A stretch of DNA of 64,000 nucleotides, taken from Flagellimonas_A sp039592695 (GTDB taxonomy: Bacteria; Bacteroidota; Bacteroidia; Flavobacteriales; Flavobacteriaceae). The stretch spans positions 558,001 through 622,000 of the forward strand of contig NZ_JBBUTK010000002.1 of NCBI RefSeq assembly GCF_039592695.1, read 5' to 3'. The stretch's first letter is position 1. The number at the start of each line of letters is the position of its first letter. Positions 7,183 through 16,700 of the stretch are shown here, in pieces. The notes under the pieces are model-generated. The model had not been told where the DNA came from, searched no databases, and saw nothing but the letters and a program-made list of their open reading frames with translations. Both the position numbers and the translations under genes were made by a program.

Positions 7183-8097
7183 TCATCTTTTTTTGCGAAA
7201 TCGCTTTAAAAATTCGCGACGGTTCTTCACGCCAGTCTTTTTGAAGATGTTTGAGGCGTGTTTTGATACGGTGCTTTCGGCAATGAAAAGTTCCTCGGCA
7301 ATTTTCTTATAACTAAGATTGCTAAGGATGGATAGTGCAACTTCAATTTCCCGTCGGGTTAAATCCTCATAGATTATCTTGCGCTCTACAGATTCTTCGC
7401 GCTGTTTTTTCTTCAGGGCAAATACCTCATACATTCGGGTATTGTTTTCAATGAAGTATAAATATCTATCTACCTCAATGGCTGTGATGGCAAAGAAGGC
7501 CAAATTCATTACGGTAAAGGTTATCCATTGATAATCACCTATTACGGTGCAGATGGGTAACAGGGCTATACTTGCTACACTCACCATAGATAATTTGTTT
7601 CGCCTTAAAATAAACGCATTCGGATTGCTCGGATTTGAAATACGTCTATAGAAAATGATGAGAAATATAAACGCTATTAAGGATATGGGAATAGTAAAAA
7701 GAAAGCGAGCCGCATCCAAAGAGTCTGTCAAAAAATAAGGCATCAAAAAAAGAACAACATAGCTGCCACTCGCTAAAAATGCGAGATTTTTAATGGATGA
7801 GTTGAATTTCAATACGACGATATCATATTCTTTATAGAGGTAGTAAACGATATATACGCATAATGCAATGGCCACACCATACGTAATGATATATTGAAGG
7901 ATGAATGGTCCTGGAAAGTTGTCTATGGGTAAAAATCCACCCGTGGCATTGTACGTAATGAAAAGTACGCCGAGATATAAAAACCGTCGAAGGCTACTTC
8001 GTGTATTCCTTCTTGAAAAGTAAAAAGTGAGCAATACAATGACCGTATCTATTAAAAGATAGAAGAAAGTTGTCCAATGTATTGATGTGCCGAACAT
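7183..8097 (-). CDS. Membrane-anchored LuxR-type transcriptional regulator
   Basis: A 304-residue protein. About seven hydrophobic segments fill residues 8-220; after a short linker a LuxR/GerE-type HTH ends the protein (LTRREIEVALSILSNLSYKKIAEELFIAESTVSKHASNIFKKTGVKNRREFLKRF, about residues 240-300). It is therefore a DNA-binding domain tethered to a multi-span membrane sensor. It begins five bases after the stop of the half-asparaginase gene, so the two are likely cotranslated. The signal sensed and the target promoters are unknown; the nearby CCGTA dyads and the metal operons are candidates. Confidence 0.85.
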   Translation of the reverse strand: MFGTSIHWTTFFYLLIDTVIVLLTFYFSRRNTRSSLRRFLYLGVLFITYNATGGFLPIDNFPGPFILQYIITYGVAIALCVYIVYYLYKEYDIVVLKFNSSIKNLAFLASGSYVVLFLMPYFLTDSLDAARFLFTIPISLIAFIFLIIFYRRISNPSNPNAFILRRNKLSMVSVASIALLPICTVIGDYQWITFTVMNLAFFAITAIEVDRYLYFIENNTRMYEVFALKKKQREESVERKIIYEDLTRREIEVALSILSNLSYKKIAEELFIAESTVSKHASNIFKKTGVKNRREFLKRFRKKR

Positions 8098-8102
8098 TTA
8101 CA

Positions 8103-8591
8103 TTACTGGTCATTGCGCTCAAATTTGTTGGTTTCTAAATTCTTTGAAACGTTGTTCCAATTGAAAATCTGTCCGTTCATAGCAATATAAACATCCGGTT
8201 TTAGAAGCTGTAATGAGCTCAGTGCATAGCCTAAATTAAATGGTGCATCTGTCTCTGCAGATGAACCTAAAATGAAAGACCCAACCAGTACGATGGTTTT
8301 ATTCAGGTTGAGTTTTCCGATATATTTTGCGGTATCTTCCATCGTGAAAGTACCGTGAGTTATCAAAATTTTTGTCGCAGCAGATTCCTTAATCTTGCAA
8401 ACCAACTGCGCTCTGTCCTTATCTGTGATGGCCCTGCTATCCTTTTTGAACACACTTTCGATGGTGTAATCAAAATCAACATTGGCTTTCTCAAGAAAAC
8501 CTTGAATCGTGACATTTGATTGGGTTACACCTTTTCCGTCCACATAATCCAGTCCTTCAATGGTGCCGCCTGTTGTAAGAATATGTATCAT
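8103..8591 (-). CDS. Half-size asparaginase-like protein (N-terminal domain only)
   Basis: A 162-residue protein resembling only the N-terminal domain of L-asparaginases. The first Thr motif is intact (TTGGTI, residues 6-11), but the second motif reads THGTFTMEDTA, with Phe82 where active enzymes have Asp (HGTDTM/HGSDTM). The C-terminal domain is absent and the frame ends cleanly, so this is a compact family and not a broken gene. Lack of the key Asp argues against normal asparaginase activity; ligand sensing is possible. It is the first gene of a pair with the membrane LuxR-type regulator. Confidence 0.75.
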   Translation of the reverse strand: MIHILTTGGTIEGLDYVDGKGVTQSNVTIQGFLEKANVDFDYTIESVFKKDSRAITDKDRAQLVCKIKESAATKILITHGTFTMEDTAKYIGKLNLNKTIVLVGSFILGSSAETDAPFNLGYALSSLQLLKPDVYIAMNGQIFNWNNVSKNLETNKFERNDQ

Positions 8592-8678
8592 AAAATAGGA
8601 CTTGTTGTGACCTATAAAGATAGCAGATTTTTAACGGTAAATATTAAATAACATCGCATTAATGACTTGGAAAGAATA

Positions 8679-10646
8679 TCATTTCCACCTCTTTTTTTGT
8701 AACCGCACAGCATTAAAAATTGCCAATAATGCCACCCCAACATCAGCAAACACAGCTTCCCACATCGATGCCAAACCACCAGCACCGAGGATAAGAACAA
8801 TTACCTTCACCCCAAACGCTAATCCGATGTTCTGCCAAACTATCCTTCGGGTGGAACGACCGATTTTGACCGCTCTCGCTATCTTGCTCGGTTGGTCAGT
8901 CTGGATGATAACATCCGCCGTTTCGATGGCCACATCGCTACCCAAACCACCCATTGCGATACCTACATCGCTTGCAGCAAGTACGGGCGCATCATTGATA
9001 CCGTCGCCCATAAAGGCTACAGTCGTATCAGGTTGTTTTTTGAGTTTCTCGACTTCGTTCAGTTTATCTTCCGGTAGCAGACCACCTTTCGCCCAATCGA
9101 TTTTCAATTCTTCAGACACCTGTTGGGTAATGGAATCCTTGTCGCCCGAGAGCATTATGATTTTAGAGATACCCGCCTCTCGTATCTGATTGATGGCTTG
9201 GTGTGCATCTTCCTTCAGTTCATCGGCAATGGTTACATATCCGGCAAACTTTTTATCGATGGCTACCATTACTATGGATTCGACTATAGTATCGGTTTCA
9301 GAGGGGACTTCGATGCTATTAGAAACCATCAAAGCTTTATTGCCCACTAATACCTGCTTTCCATTGACCGTACCTTTCAGTCCCTTTCCAGCAACTTCGG
9401 AAACTTCGGTTGCTTCAAAATCGGCACCATCGGCCTTATATTCCAGTATCGCTTTTGCAATGGGATGGGTGGATTGTTCTTCCATCGCCATCAGGTATTG
9501 CATAAATTCCGCTTCTGCAAAATTGGATTTATTGACCACTTCCTTAATCTTGAAGACCCCTTTGGTAACTGTACCCGTTTTGTCCATTACCACGGTATTT
9601 ACCTTGGTCATCGCATCGAGAAAGGACGCACCCTTGAACAAAATCCCGTTGCGGGATGCCGCACCTAATCCGCCAAAATAGCCCAAGGGAATGGATATGA
9701 CCAAGGCACAGGGACAGGAAATTACCAAGAAAATCAGAGCGCGGTAGAGCCAATCCCTAAACACATAATCGTCCACGAAGAAATAGGGCAAAAACGTCAG
9801 TCCGATGGCAAGGAAAACCACGATGGGTGTATAAATTCTGGCGAATTTTCTAATGAACAGTTCCGTTTTAGATTTTCGGGCGGTAGCGTTCTGAACCATA
9901 TCCAAGATTCGCGCGATGGAACTGTCCTTAAATTCTTTGGTAGTCTTTACTTCAATGACCCCATCCAAGTTGATGCTTCCCGCATAGACTTTTTCGCTCT
10001 TGGCAATGGTATCGGGTTTGCTTTCACCGGTAATGGCAGCCGTGTTCAGCGATGCTTTTTCTGAAAGTAAAATGCCGTCCAAAGGAATTTTTTCGCCTAC
10101 GCGAACCTGAATTCTTTCACCAATCTCGACCGTTTCGGGATTGACCGAAACAAAATCCTCATTTCTATAAACCAATGCTTCATCGGGTCGCGCATCCAAA
10201 AGTGCCTTTATATTTCCCTTTGCCCGATTTACCGCAGCATTCTGGAAGAGTTCGCCCACAGCATAAAATAGCATTACGGCCACACCCTCGGGATATTCGC
10301 CTATGGCGAATGCCCCCAAGGTGGCAATGGACATCAGTAAAAATTCCGTAAAGAAATCGCCTTTTTTGATGCTGTTCCAACCTTCCTTAATAACAGGAAA
10401 CCCAACGGGAATGTAAGCTACAGTGTACCAAATAATCCGCACCCAGCCCCTGAAGAATGGGAACGTATCGAAATAATCTATGGCAATGCCCGTAATCAGC
10501 ATTAAAAAGCTGAAAATGGCGGGCAAGTAGGTCTTAAAATTGGATACCTCTGCGGCACTGCTATGGTTATGGCCGTCATCGTGACTGTGCTCACCTTGAT
10601 GTTCTTTCGGGTCTAAATCCCGTAAGTTTACTTTTTTCTTTTTCAT
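8679..10646 (-). CDS. Heavy-metal P1B-type ATPase (Zn/Cd/Co/Pb exporter, ZntA/CadA-like)
   Basis: A 655-residue inner-membrane pump. A His/Asp-rich N-terminal tail (HQGEHSHDDGHNHSS, residues 15-29) replaces the usual HMA domain. Core motifs are present: the CPC metal-transport motif (VISCPCALVISIP, near 309-311), the phosphorylation site DKTGT (near 354), the HP locus (STHPIAKAI) and the hinge GDGINDAP (near 546). It expels divalent soft metals from the cytoplasm. It is the last gene of the zinc-type operon and overlaps DUF3703 by four bases (ATGA). The metal is inferred from the CPC context and neighbours. Confidence 0.93.
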   Translation of the reverse strand: MKKKKVNLRDLDPKEHQGEHSHDDGHNHSSAAEVSNFKTYLPAIFSFLMLITGIAIDYFDTFPFFRGWVRIIWYTVAYIPVGFPVIKEGWNSIKKGDFFTEFLLMSIATLGAFAIGEYPEGVAVMLFYAVGELFQNAAVNRAKGNIKALLDARPDEALVYRNEDFVSVNPETVEIGERIQVRVGEKIPLDGILLSEKASLNTAAITGESKPDTIAKSEKVYAGSINLDGVIEVKTTKEFKDSSIARILDMVQNATARKSKTELFIRKFARIYTPIVVFLAIGLTFLPYFFVDDYVFRDWLYRALIFLVISCPCALVISIPLGYFGGLGAASRNGILFKGASFLDAMTKVNTVVMDKTGTVTKGVFKIKEVVNKSNFAEAEFMQYLMAMEEQSTHPIAKAILEYKADGADFEATEVSEVAGKGLKGTVNGKQVLVGNKALMVSNSIEVPSETDTIVESIVMVAIDKKFAGYVTIADELKEDAHQAINQIREAGISKIIMLSGDKDSITQQVSEELKIDWAKGGLLPEDKLNEVEKLKKQPDTTVAFMGDGINDAPVLAASDVGIAMGGLGSDVAIETADVIIQTDQPSKIARAVKIGRSTRRIVWQNIGLAFGVKVIVLILGAGGLASMWEAVFADVGVALLAIFNAVRLQKKRWK

Positions 10647-11023
10647 TGCGTTTTTCGGTATTTATTTAAAATTTTGGCTATGTCTTCGGGCATTTCCATT
10701 CTTTTCAAAGGTGGTACGTTACTACCACCCGTATTTCCGATAGGTACGTGGTCGATAAGTGATTTCCAACCACCAACCAAAAGTCGCAACACCTGACCCA
10801 GAACTTCTTTTGTGTTTCGCTGGCGTAACCCGAATTTTAACATTAACCAATGGGTATAGGTATGTTCCAACGGGTAGGATTGACCGAGAATATGGGAACG
10901 TTCAAGGTGATGCCAAGCTTGGGATGAATTTCCACTATGTAATGAAGAACGATATAGGTTCAGTTCATTCAAATAGAATAGCTTTAGACCTTCCGGTATC
11001 GTGGTATTGAGTTTCATAATCAT
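10643..11023 (-). CDS. DUF3703-type protein
   Basis: A 126-residue soluble protein with AWHHLERSHILGQSYPLEHTYTHWLMLKFGLRQRNTKEVLGQVLRL, the pattern I associate with DUF3703, a small family found beside czc/mer metal-resistance genes. Conserved His residues (HHLERSH, HTYTHW) could bind metal. Two nearby ATGs are possible (11023 and 11017); the first is used. It is coupled to the P-type ATPase by a four-base overlap and follows the STAS-like gene. No biochemical role is known to me. Confidence 0.75.
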   Translation of the reverse strand: MIMKLNTTIPEGLKLFYLNELNLYRSSLHSGNSSQAWHHLERSHILGQSYPLEHTYTHWLMLKFGLRQRNTKEVLGQVLRLLVGGWKSLIDHVPIGNTGGSNVPPLKRMEMPEDIAKILNKYRKTQ

Positions 11024-11041
11024 TAGTTTTTACTTAGAGTT

Positions 11042-11398
11042 TTAAGATTCAATCCAAGCCATTGCCTTTTCCTTGTTTTTCATTTCAAAATATTTGGCTT
11101 CACTTCCGGTAAAAAAATCGGTTGCCTTGGCCGCCCATTCCTGCCATTTTTTATTCCCGACGAATGCTATTTTCCCGTAATCGTTGATATGGGCTGCATC
11201 GGTCTTGATGTCTTCCCAAAATCCCTTGAGCGTATAGCCTTCAAAATCTTCCATTTCAAAGTAGAAGTCCACTTTGTGACCTTTATCGATGATTTGATGG
11301 ATACGCTGGTGGATGGTCTTTAAGTTGGCTTCATCCAATTTTCCCGATAGCCTTGCGGCTATCAGATTTTCTTTTGTTGTATCTATAAACTGTACCAT
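11042..11398 (-). CDS. SpoIIAA-like STAS-domain protein
   Basis: A 118-residue protein starting MVQFIDTTKENLIAARLSGKLDEANLKTIHQRIHQII and containing the alternating strand/helix pattern of SpoIIAA-like STAS proteins (DUF3478 type), ending KYFEMKNKEKAMAWIES. Such proteins are soluble and turn up repeatedly in metal-resistance clusters; a ligand or lipid-binding role has been proposed for the fold. The open frame extends to 11455, but the ATG at 11398 matches the normal N-terminus. It lies between the Fur-family regulator and DUF3703 in the operon. Confidence 0.75.
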   Translation of the reverse strand: MVQFIDTTKENLIAARLSGKLDEANLKTIHQRIHQIIDKGHKVDFYFEMEDFEGYTLKGFWEDIKTDAAHINDYGKIAFVGNKKWQEWAAKATDFFTGSEAKYFEMKNKEKAMAWIES

Positions 11399-11455
11399 AA
11401 TTTTTGACTTTTCAGCTTTCAATATAAGGCTTCGACCCGTGCAACGGAAGTGCAT

Positions 11456-11872
11456 TTATTGTCCGCTGCACTTGTCGCAAATGCCCTTTAATACCAAATT
11501 GGCATCCTCTGCCACAAAGCCTTCGGGCAGGTTGATATGCGGAATCTTATGTTCGGTCAAACAAACGGTCTCATCGCAGTTGTTGCAATGGAAATGCAGG
11601 TGCAAATCTTGTTCAAGCTCACAATTGCAACCAGGTTCGCATAAGGCATATTTATGAACACCGGTTCCGTCGTCTATTTGATGAACCACGCCCTTTTGTT
11701 CAAAAGTTTTTAGGGTTCTGAAAAGGGTAGTTCGGTCCGCTTTCGCGAAAGCCGTCTCAATATCGGTCAGCGAGGTGGCCACGTCCTTTTCTGCAAGATA
11801 TTTGTAGATAAGTATTCGCATCGCCGTGGGGCGAACGCCATTGTCATTCAATCTTTTTTCTATTTCTTTCAT
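11456..11872 (-). CDS. Fur-family metal regulator (Zur/Fur-like)
   Basis: A 138-residue regulator with the Fur winged helix (VRPTAMRILIYKYLAEKDVATSLTDIETAF... RTTLFRTLKTFEQKGVVHQI) and a metal-binding C-terminal half: HLHFHCNNCDETVCL and a final CDKC pair, the structural zinc site. It is probably the metal-responsive repressor of its own operon. It overlaps the CDF transporter by four bases. Codons for AFAKA near the middle carry one of the TTTCGCGAAA palindromes (11739-11752). Whether it senses Zn, Fe or another metal cannot be read from sequence alone. Confidence 0.9.
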   Translation of the reverse strand: MKEIEKRLNDNGVRPTAMRILIYKYLAEKDVATSLTDIETAFAKADRTTLFRTLKTFEQKGVVHQIDDGTGVHKYALCEPGCNCELEQDLHLHFHCNNCDETVCLTEHKIPHINLPEGFVAEDANLVLKGICDKCSGQ

Positions 11873-12507
11873 TTTTTGTCGAGTGTTTTTCTAATATTTT
11901 TCGCTTTGGTAAAGGCTTCCCAGCCTTCTTTTCCTGCATAGGGAACTATCAATAAAGCTGCAACAGGGTCTGCCCACCACCAACCCAGCCATTTTACGAG
12001 CAACAGCCCAATGAGTACGACCACGGTTTGGTAGAGGCATATAAATGTGTCCTTGGCATCGGCCAATAGTGCGGGACTGTCGAGCTTATGTCCATATTTT
12101 CGTTTGTAGTAAATCAAAATAGGGTTCACTATGAGCGATACTGCCAGAATCACTATCCCGACCGTTGACCACGAAGCCGTTTCTTGACTGATAAGTTTTG
12201 AAATGGAATCATAGGAAATGAACAGGCAGATAAGCGCAAAAGATATAGCTATGACATAGAGCGTTATCATTTTACGTTTTTCTACGCGTCTTTCATCAAT
12301 TCCCTTGATTTCACCGTGCAATCGCCAGCCCAATGTTCCTGCGCTTATGACCTCGATGGTACTGTCAAGTCCCCAACCAATTAATGCCGAACTGTTCGCT
12401 GTGAATCCTGCAACAAGTGAGACGACCACTTCGATTACGTCATAAATGACGTTCCAGATTTGAAGTGTCCTCGCTGTTTTTAAGTCTTGTTTTCTTGTCG
12501 CTTCCAT
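11869..12507 (-). CDS. CDF-like cation transporter
   Basis: A 212-residue membrane protein with about six hydrophobic segments and the metal-site pattern of cation diffusion facilitators: NSSALIGWGLDSTIEVISAGTLGWRLHGE in helix 2 and a second site in ALLADAKDTFICLYQT. It lacks the long cytoplasmic C-terminal domain of classical CDFs, so it is a short form. It would export a divalent metal, probably Zn or Co, using the proton gradient. It lies four bases after CzcB and overlaps the Fur-family gene, inside the zinc-type operon. Confidence 0.88.
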   Translation of the reverse strand: MEATRKQDLKTARTLQIWNVIYDVIEVVVSLVAGFTANSSALIGWGLDSTIEVISAGTLGWRLHGEIKGIDERRVEKRKMITLYVIAISFALICLFISYDSISKLISQETASWSTVGIVILAVSLIVNPILIYYKRKYGHKLDSPALLADAKDTFICLYQTVVVLIGLLLVKWLGWWWADPVAALLIVPYAGKEGWEAFTKAKNIRKTLDKK

Positions 12508-12511
12508 ATCC

Positions 12512-13711
12512 TTAATGACTGTGTTCCGCTTCGCCCTTTTTTAGTTCCGCCATTAGATAGTAAGCGTTGTTGACGGCATACTGCGTATTCGGTTCTTGTT
12601 CGCTCAAAAGATCAATGGCAATCCAATTGCCATCGTGGGTGCCTTTGGTGACTTCAATGGGTTTGAACGACCAATCATTACCTTCCTTTTCGGCCGAGAA
12701 TACAAAAAATCTCTCGCCATCGGCTGCTATGGCAGCTTCGGGCATCGCCTTAGTTTGTGTATTTTCCGTTTGGATGCGCCCCTGTATGTACATCCCGGGA
12801 ATCAGGTTACCTTCCTTGTTCTCGATTTCGGCGTGTACGTGAATCGCCTTCGGGTTTTGTTCAAAGGTCTTTCCTACGGAATAGATTTCGGCAATCAGTT
12901 CCTTTCCGGGAATGGACTGTACATTGAATACCACTTTTTGGCCTTCCTTCACCTTATGGACATCCTTTTCAAAAACCATCAAATCTGCGTGTACGTGGTG
13001 GGTATCCACAATTTCCATTAAGTCCGTCTGCGGATCCACGTATTGGCCAGTTTTTATGGTAACTTTTTCCACGAACCCTTCGATGGGACTTCTAAGTGCC
13101 ACCCGCTGATATATAGTTCCGTTCCGCACGCCAGATGCGCTAATGCTCAATTGTTGCAGTTGCGCTTCGAGACCGTTGACCCTGCTTCGGGATGCCTGGT
13201 ATTCTGCTTCGGCCTTTTGAAAGTTGGCACCGCTGCCCACGCCTGCATCATACAATGTTTTTTGCCGCTCGTAATCCTTTTTTAGAAACTGGCTGTTGCT
13301 GAACGCATCGAGATAATCGGTCTGTTTTTCGATGATATTGGGATGAGATAGGTAGGCAACCGTTTGACCCTTGTTGACCTTATCGCCCTCAATGACCTCG
13401 ATGGAAACCACGTTGGCACCCACTACCGTTGTGACGGTGGCCTCGTTCTGTGGCGGGACTTCCAACTGTCCGTTGGCTTCCACGTACCCGTTCATATTCC
13501 GCATTTTCAGGGTATCGATTTCCATTTGCAGGGCATCGAACTGTTTGGCCGTGAGCATTACTTCCTCGGCTTCGCCCTCGGAATGTTCTTTTTCCGTTTC
13601 CACATTGGCTTTGTTGTTCTCTACGGATTCTTTTTTGGAATCGCCACAAGCGGCCAACACCAAAAGCATCGCCAACAAACCAATAGCTGTATATGTTGAT
13701 AGATTTTTCAT
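12512..13711 (-). CDS. czcB: RND efflux periplasmic adaptor (CzcB-like lipoprotein)
   Basis: A 399-residue membrane-fusion protein. The lipobox LVLAAC puts the lipidated Cys at residue 22, followed by an acidic/His linker. Then come a barrel-sandwich half (ANGQLEVPPQNEATVTTVVGANVVSIEVIEGDKVNKGQTVAYL), a helical hairpin (about 140-195) and the matching lipoyl/beta-barrel half (GFVEKVTIKTGQYVDPQTDLMEIVD). It joins the RND pump to the outer-membrane channel. It starts one base after the pump gene. The His-rich C-terminus (KKGEAEHSH) may bind metal. Confidence 0.92.
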   Translation of the reverse strand: MKNLSTYTAIGLLAMLLVLAACGDSKKESVENNKANVETEKEHSEGEAEEVMLTAKQFDALQMEIDTLKMRNMNGYVEANGQLEVPPQNEATVTTVVGANVVSIEVIEGDKVNKGQTVAYLSHPNIIEKQTDYLDAFSNSQFLKKDYERQKTLYDAGVGSGANFQKAEAEYQASRSRVNGLEAQLQQLSISASGVRNGTIYQRVALRSPIEGFVEKVTIKTGQYVDPQTDLMEIVDTHHVHADLMVFEKDVHKVKEGQKVVFNVQSIPGKELIAEIYSVGKTFEQNPKAIHVHAEIENKEGNLIPGMYIQGRIQTENTQTKAMPEAAIAADGERFFVFSAEKEGNDWSFKPIEVTKGTHDGNWIAIDLLSEQEPNTQYAVNNAYYLMAELKKGEAEHSH

Positions 13712-13712
13712 T

Positions 13713-16700
13713 TTATTGCTTGAAATATTGTAGTTCGAAAACTGATTTTAGATAATTGTCGAGTGCGTCCAGCGCATCCATTTCCGTCTGTATGGCATCC
13801 CTAATAATTTGGGTAAAGGCTGAATAATCCACAGCACCTTCCTTATAGGCCAACAATGCGCCTTGTCGCTGTTCCTCGGCAAGTGGTAAGGCCTTGTCCT
13901 TATAGAATTGCCAGGATGCTTCCCATTTTAGATAGGCTTGCAACGCCTGTTGGTATTCCGATTGCAATTGCCGTTTTACAAAGGCTGCATTGGTCTCGGC
14001 AATTTCGCTTTGGATTTTGGCTGCCTTGGCCTGACTGCGTTCCGTGCCAGAGAACAGCGGAAGGGATATTCCTGCCTGATAGGTATAGAACCCGCTACTG
14101 CCGTTCACCTGTTGCAGTCCGCCCTGAAGGTTGAGATTGGGCAATAAATCGGAACGTTCAGCTTGGTAGCTGGCTTGGGCTTCCTCAATCTGCTTTCGCG
14201 AAAGTTCCAGTTCTGGATGGCTTTCTATAGTTGATGGAATTCCCAGTACTGCCACTTCATTTTCATCAAGGGTATCGGGAACGGTATAGAACGTGTCGGA
14301 AACCAACCACAGATTGAGCTTCTGTAGGGCAATGGCATAATCGCTTTCGGCCTGTTGCAGTTTATTGGTGATTTGTAAGGCCTGATTGGTTGCCGATGAA
14401 TATTCCAAACGTGAAATGGCCTCTACCTCGTAATTCAGTTCAATGGCTTTTTCAAATTGGGAATAGATGGAATCCAGTTCACGGTAGAGTTCAAATTTCT
14501 GCCGTTGCTGATAGGCCTCTGACCACGCTTTTTTGACTTCCTGTTCGACTTGAAGTACTGAAAGGTTAAGAGCACTTTCCGCCAAGGCGATACGCTGTTT
14601 TTGCAACCGTTTCTTCGCACCGATACCGAACAGGTTGATGTTCTGTTGGCCAACGCCTACAATGGTATAGATGCCCTGACCGTCCGAAACTTCCTCACCG
14701 CCTGTAAACACTTGGGTATTCCCTAAATCATAGGCCGTGCCTTTCAGGGCGTACTGCTTTTGGATTTCCAGTTGTTTTGTTTTTAAGAGCGGATAGTTTT
14801 CCTTGGAAATTTCTACCGCCTGTTCCAATGAAACAACAGGCAGCGTATCGTTCAGACGAACTTGCTGCGCTTCTACTTCTGCGAAAGCAAAAAAGAAACA
14901 TACCACTACAGAAGCGGTTACCATTTTTGGATTGACCTTTACTTTACGTTCCGAGCGTTTTTCTACCCATTGATAGAAAATGGGAAGAATAAAAAGGGTC
15001 AACAAGGTGGATGTAATCAATCCACCAATAACGACGGTCGCCAACGGTCGCTGAACTTCCGCCCCTGCGGATGCGGAAATCGCCATTGGTAGAAACCCAA
15101 GGATATCGGTGAAAGCCGTGAGCATTATAGGGCGCACCCGTCGTTTGGTGCCCTCGATGATACGTTCTTTCAAATCGGTCACACCTTCCTCTTTCAGTTC
15201 GTTGAGTCCGCTTATCATTACCAAACCGTTCAATACGGCTACCCCAAATAAAACAATGAAACCGACCCCTGCTGAAATACTAAACGGCATATCCCTGAGC
15301 CAAAGGGCAAACACACCACCTATGGTCGCCATCGGGATGGCCAGATAGATCATCAGGGTCTGTGGAAAGGATTTTAAGGCAAAATATATCAGGATGAATA
15401 TGAGCAACAGCGCAATGGGAACCACGGTCTGCAATCGGTCGCTGGCCCGTTCCAGATTTTCGAATGCACCACCATAGCGTATGTAGTAGCCTGCGGGCAA
15501 CTCAAACTGCGCATCCAGTCTTGCCTGAATGTCCTCGACAACCGACTTTACGTCCCTGTCACGGATGTTGATGCCCACATACGTTCTACGGTTGGTGTTG
15601 TCACGGCTTATCTGCATCGGTCCGGGTTCATAGCTTACTTCGGCGATTTCCCGTAAGGGTATCTGGGAACCGTTGGGCAGATTGATGAAGAGGTTTTGAA
15701 CATCTTCGATATCCTGGCGGTTTTCTTTTTGCAACCGAACTACCAAATCGAATCGCTTTTCGCCCTCGAAAATCACACCTGCCTTACCGCCTGCAAATGC
15801 GGCCTGCACCACATTGTTAAGCTGGTCGATTTCCAGGCCGTACTGTGCCACTTTGTTTCGGTTGTAATCAATGGTAATTTGCGGCAGTCCATCGGTGGCC
15901 TCGACTTTCATATCGGCAACACCGGGAACGGTCGCAATGATTTTGCCCATTTCTTCGGCCTTGCTTGCAAGCACGTCCAAATCCTCACCGAACAACTTGA
16001 TGGCCACATCTTCACGAACGCCCGTGAGCAGTTCGTTAAAGCGCATTTCGATAGGTTGGGTAAACTCAAAATTGACACCAGGAACAATACTAATGGCATC
16101 TTTCATCTTTTCGACCAGTTCATCTTTACTTTCCGCAGATACCCATTCATCGGTCGGCTTGAGGATGACAAAGACATCGGCAATATCCATCGGCATAGGG
16201 TCAGTGGGCACATCGGCCACACCGATACGGCTCAGGACGGTTTCCACTTCTGGAAATTCAGCCTTGACGATGCGTTCTATTTTGGTGGTCGTCTCAATGG
16301 TTTCCGAGAGCGAACTTCCCGGTTTCAAAATGGCGTGGAAGGCAATGTCGCCCTCGTCCAATTGTGGAATGAACTCGCCGCCCATTCTGGTAAAGACAAA
16401 TATGGTCACCGCAAAAAGGGCAAGTGCAATACCGACGACTATTTTTCCCTTTGAAAGTGCCTTCGTAAGCAAGGGTTCGTATTTTCTTTCTATCCAATGC
16501 ACGAACCTATCGCCATAAGACTTCTTCTCGGTTTTCGGTGGTCGTAGGAACAGGGCGGATACCATCGGCACATAGGTCAGGCAGAGCAGCATCGCACCAA
16601 TCATTGCAAAGATGAACGTGAGTGCCATAGGCTGGAACATCTTGCCCTCGACACCTTCCAACGCCAATATGGGAAGGAATACTATAAGGATGATAAGTTG

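Noticed and set aside
8103..8591. Truncated or frameshifted asparaginase pseudogene
   Set aside because: The frame starts and ends cleanly, is spaced as an operon with the next gene, and the following DNA does not encode the missing domain in any frame I can see.
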